A stretch of DNA of 6,369 nucleotides from CAYTED01 sp964404075. Lineage in GTDB: Bacteria; Patescibacteriota; Minisyncoccia; Moranbacterales; UBA1568. Each line of letters starts with the position of its first letter. Position 1 is the stretch's first letter. Shown here piece by piece: positions 6,342-6,369 of this stretch. Position numbers and translations under genes: made by a program. The DNA is taken from NCBI GenBank assembly GCA_964404075.1, contig CAYOIM010000040.1, positions 1-6,369 on the forward strand. The letters run 5' to 3'. The notes under the pieces are model-generated. The model had not been told where the DNA came from. It saw only the letters and a list, made by a program, of their open reading frames with translations, and did no database searches.

Positions 6342-6369
6342 AATCCCCGCATAAGCGGGGATTTCTGTC
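6342..6369 (+). terminator. Strong hairpin terminator after the radical-subunit gene
   Basis: AATCCCCGC (6342-6350) and GCGGGGATT (6355-6363) form a perfect 9-bp stem with an ATAA loop, 13 bases after the stop codon. It is followed by a short T-rich run that reaches the window edge. This suggests the reductase unit ends here and that nrdG, if linked, has its own transcript. Confidence 0.75.

Overview
The window carries three functional units on the + strand. They are a heavy-metal (copper-type) P1B ATPase cut by the left edge, a cyclophilin-type peptidyl-prolyl isomerase, and an oxygen-sensitive class III (anaerobic) ribonucleotide reductase encoded in two pieces. No rRNA, tRNA, CRISPR array or transposase gene was seen. 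The sequence is bacterial, moderately GC-rich and uses TAG and TAA stops with no sign of recoding. An anaerobic reductase with an NrdR-like operator points to an anaerobic or fermentative bacterium. The short AT-rich repeat inserted in the ATPase and the compact layout would fit a Patescibacteria/CPR-type genome, but that is impression, not proof.

Layout. Positions 1-2873 encode the ATPase, from the end of a metal-binding (HMA) domain through the whole catalytic core, then an unusual extra membrane helix and about 190 more residues. Positions 2874-2973 are exactly 100 N, a scaffold gap that happens to keep frame, so the apparent 1196-residue ATPase-cyclophilin fusion is not real. Positions 2974-3591 encode the C-terminal part of the cyclophilin, followed by a U-tract terminator candidate. 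Positions 3592-3855 are regulatory: an extended -10 promoter, a perfect dyad at the predicted start of transcription, an NrdR-box-like palindrome, and a leader with a perfect 10-bp inverted repeat and a possible 14-codon upstream reading frame that overlaps the nrdD start as ATGA.

Positions 3856-5937 encode NrdD with an ATP-cone and the complete catalytic barrel. It stops just after a zinc-site-like Cys cluster and lacks the glycyl-radical motif every working class III enzyme needs. That motif appears 136 bases downstream in a separate 84-residue protein (6074-6328), which has its own two CxxC pairs ahead of the radical glycine. The spacer between the two genes holds GC-rich inverted repeats that can pair in two exclusive ways. 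A strong hairpin terminator closes the unit at the right edge.

The main point of interest is this two-gene reductase. A catalytic subunit without a radical site, followed by a small zinc-ribbon/glycyl-radical protein, suggests the two assemble in trans. The nearest precedent is the separate glycyl-radical protein GrcA (YfiD), which rescues pyruvate formate-lyase. The activating enzyme NrdG is not in the window.
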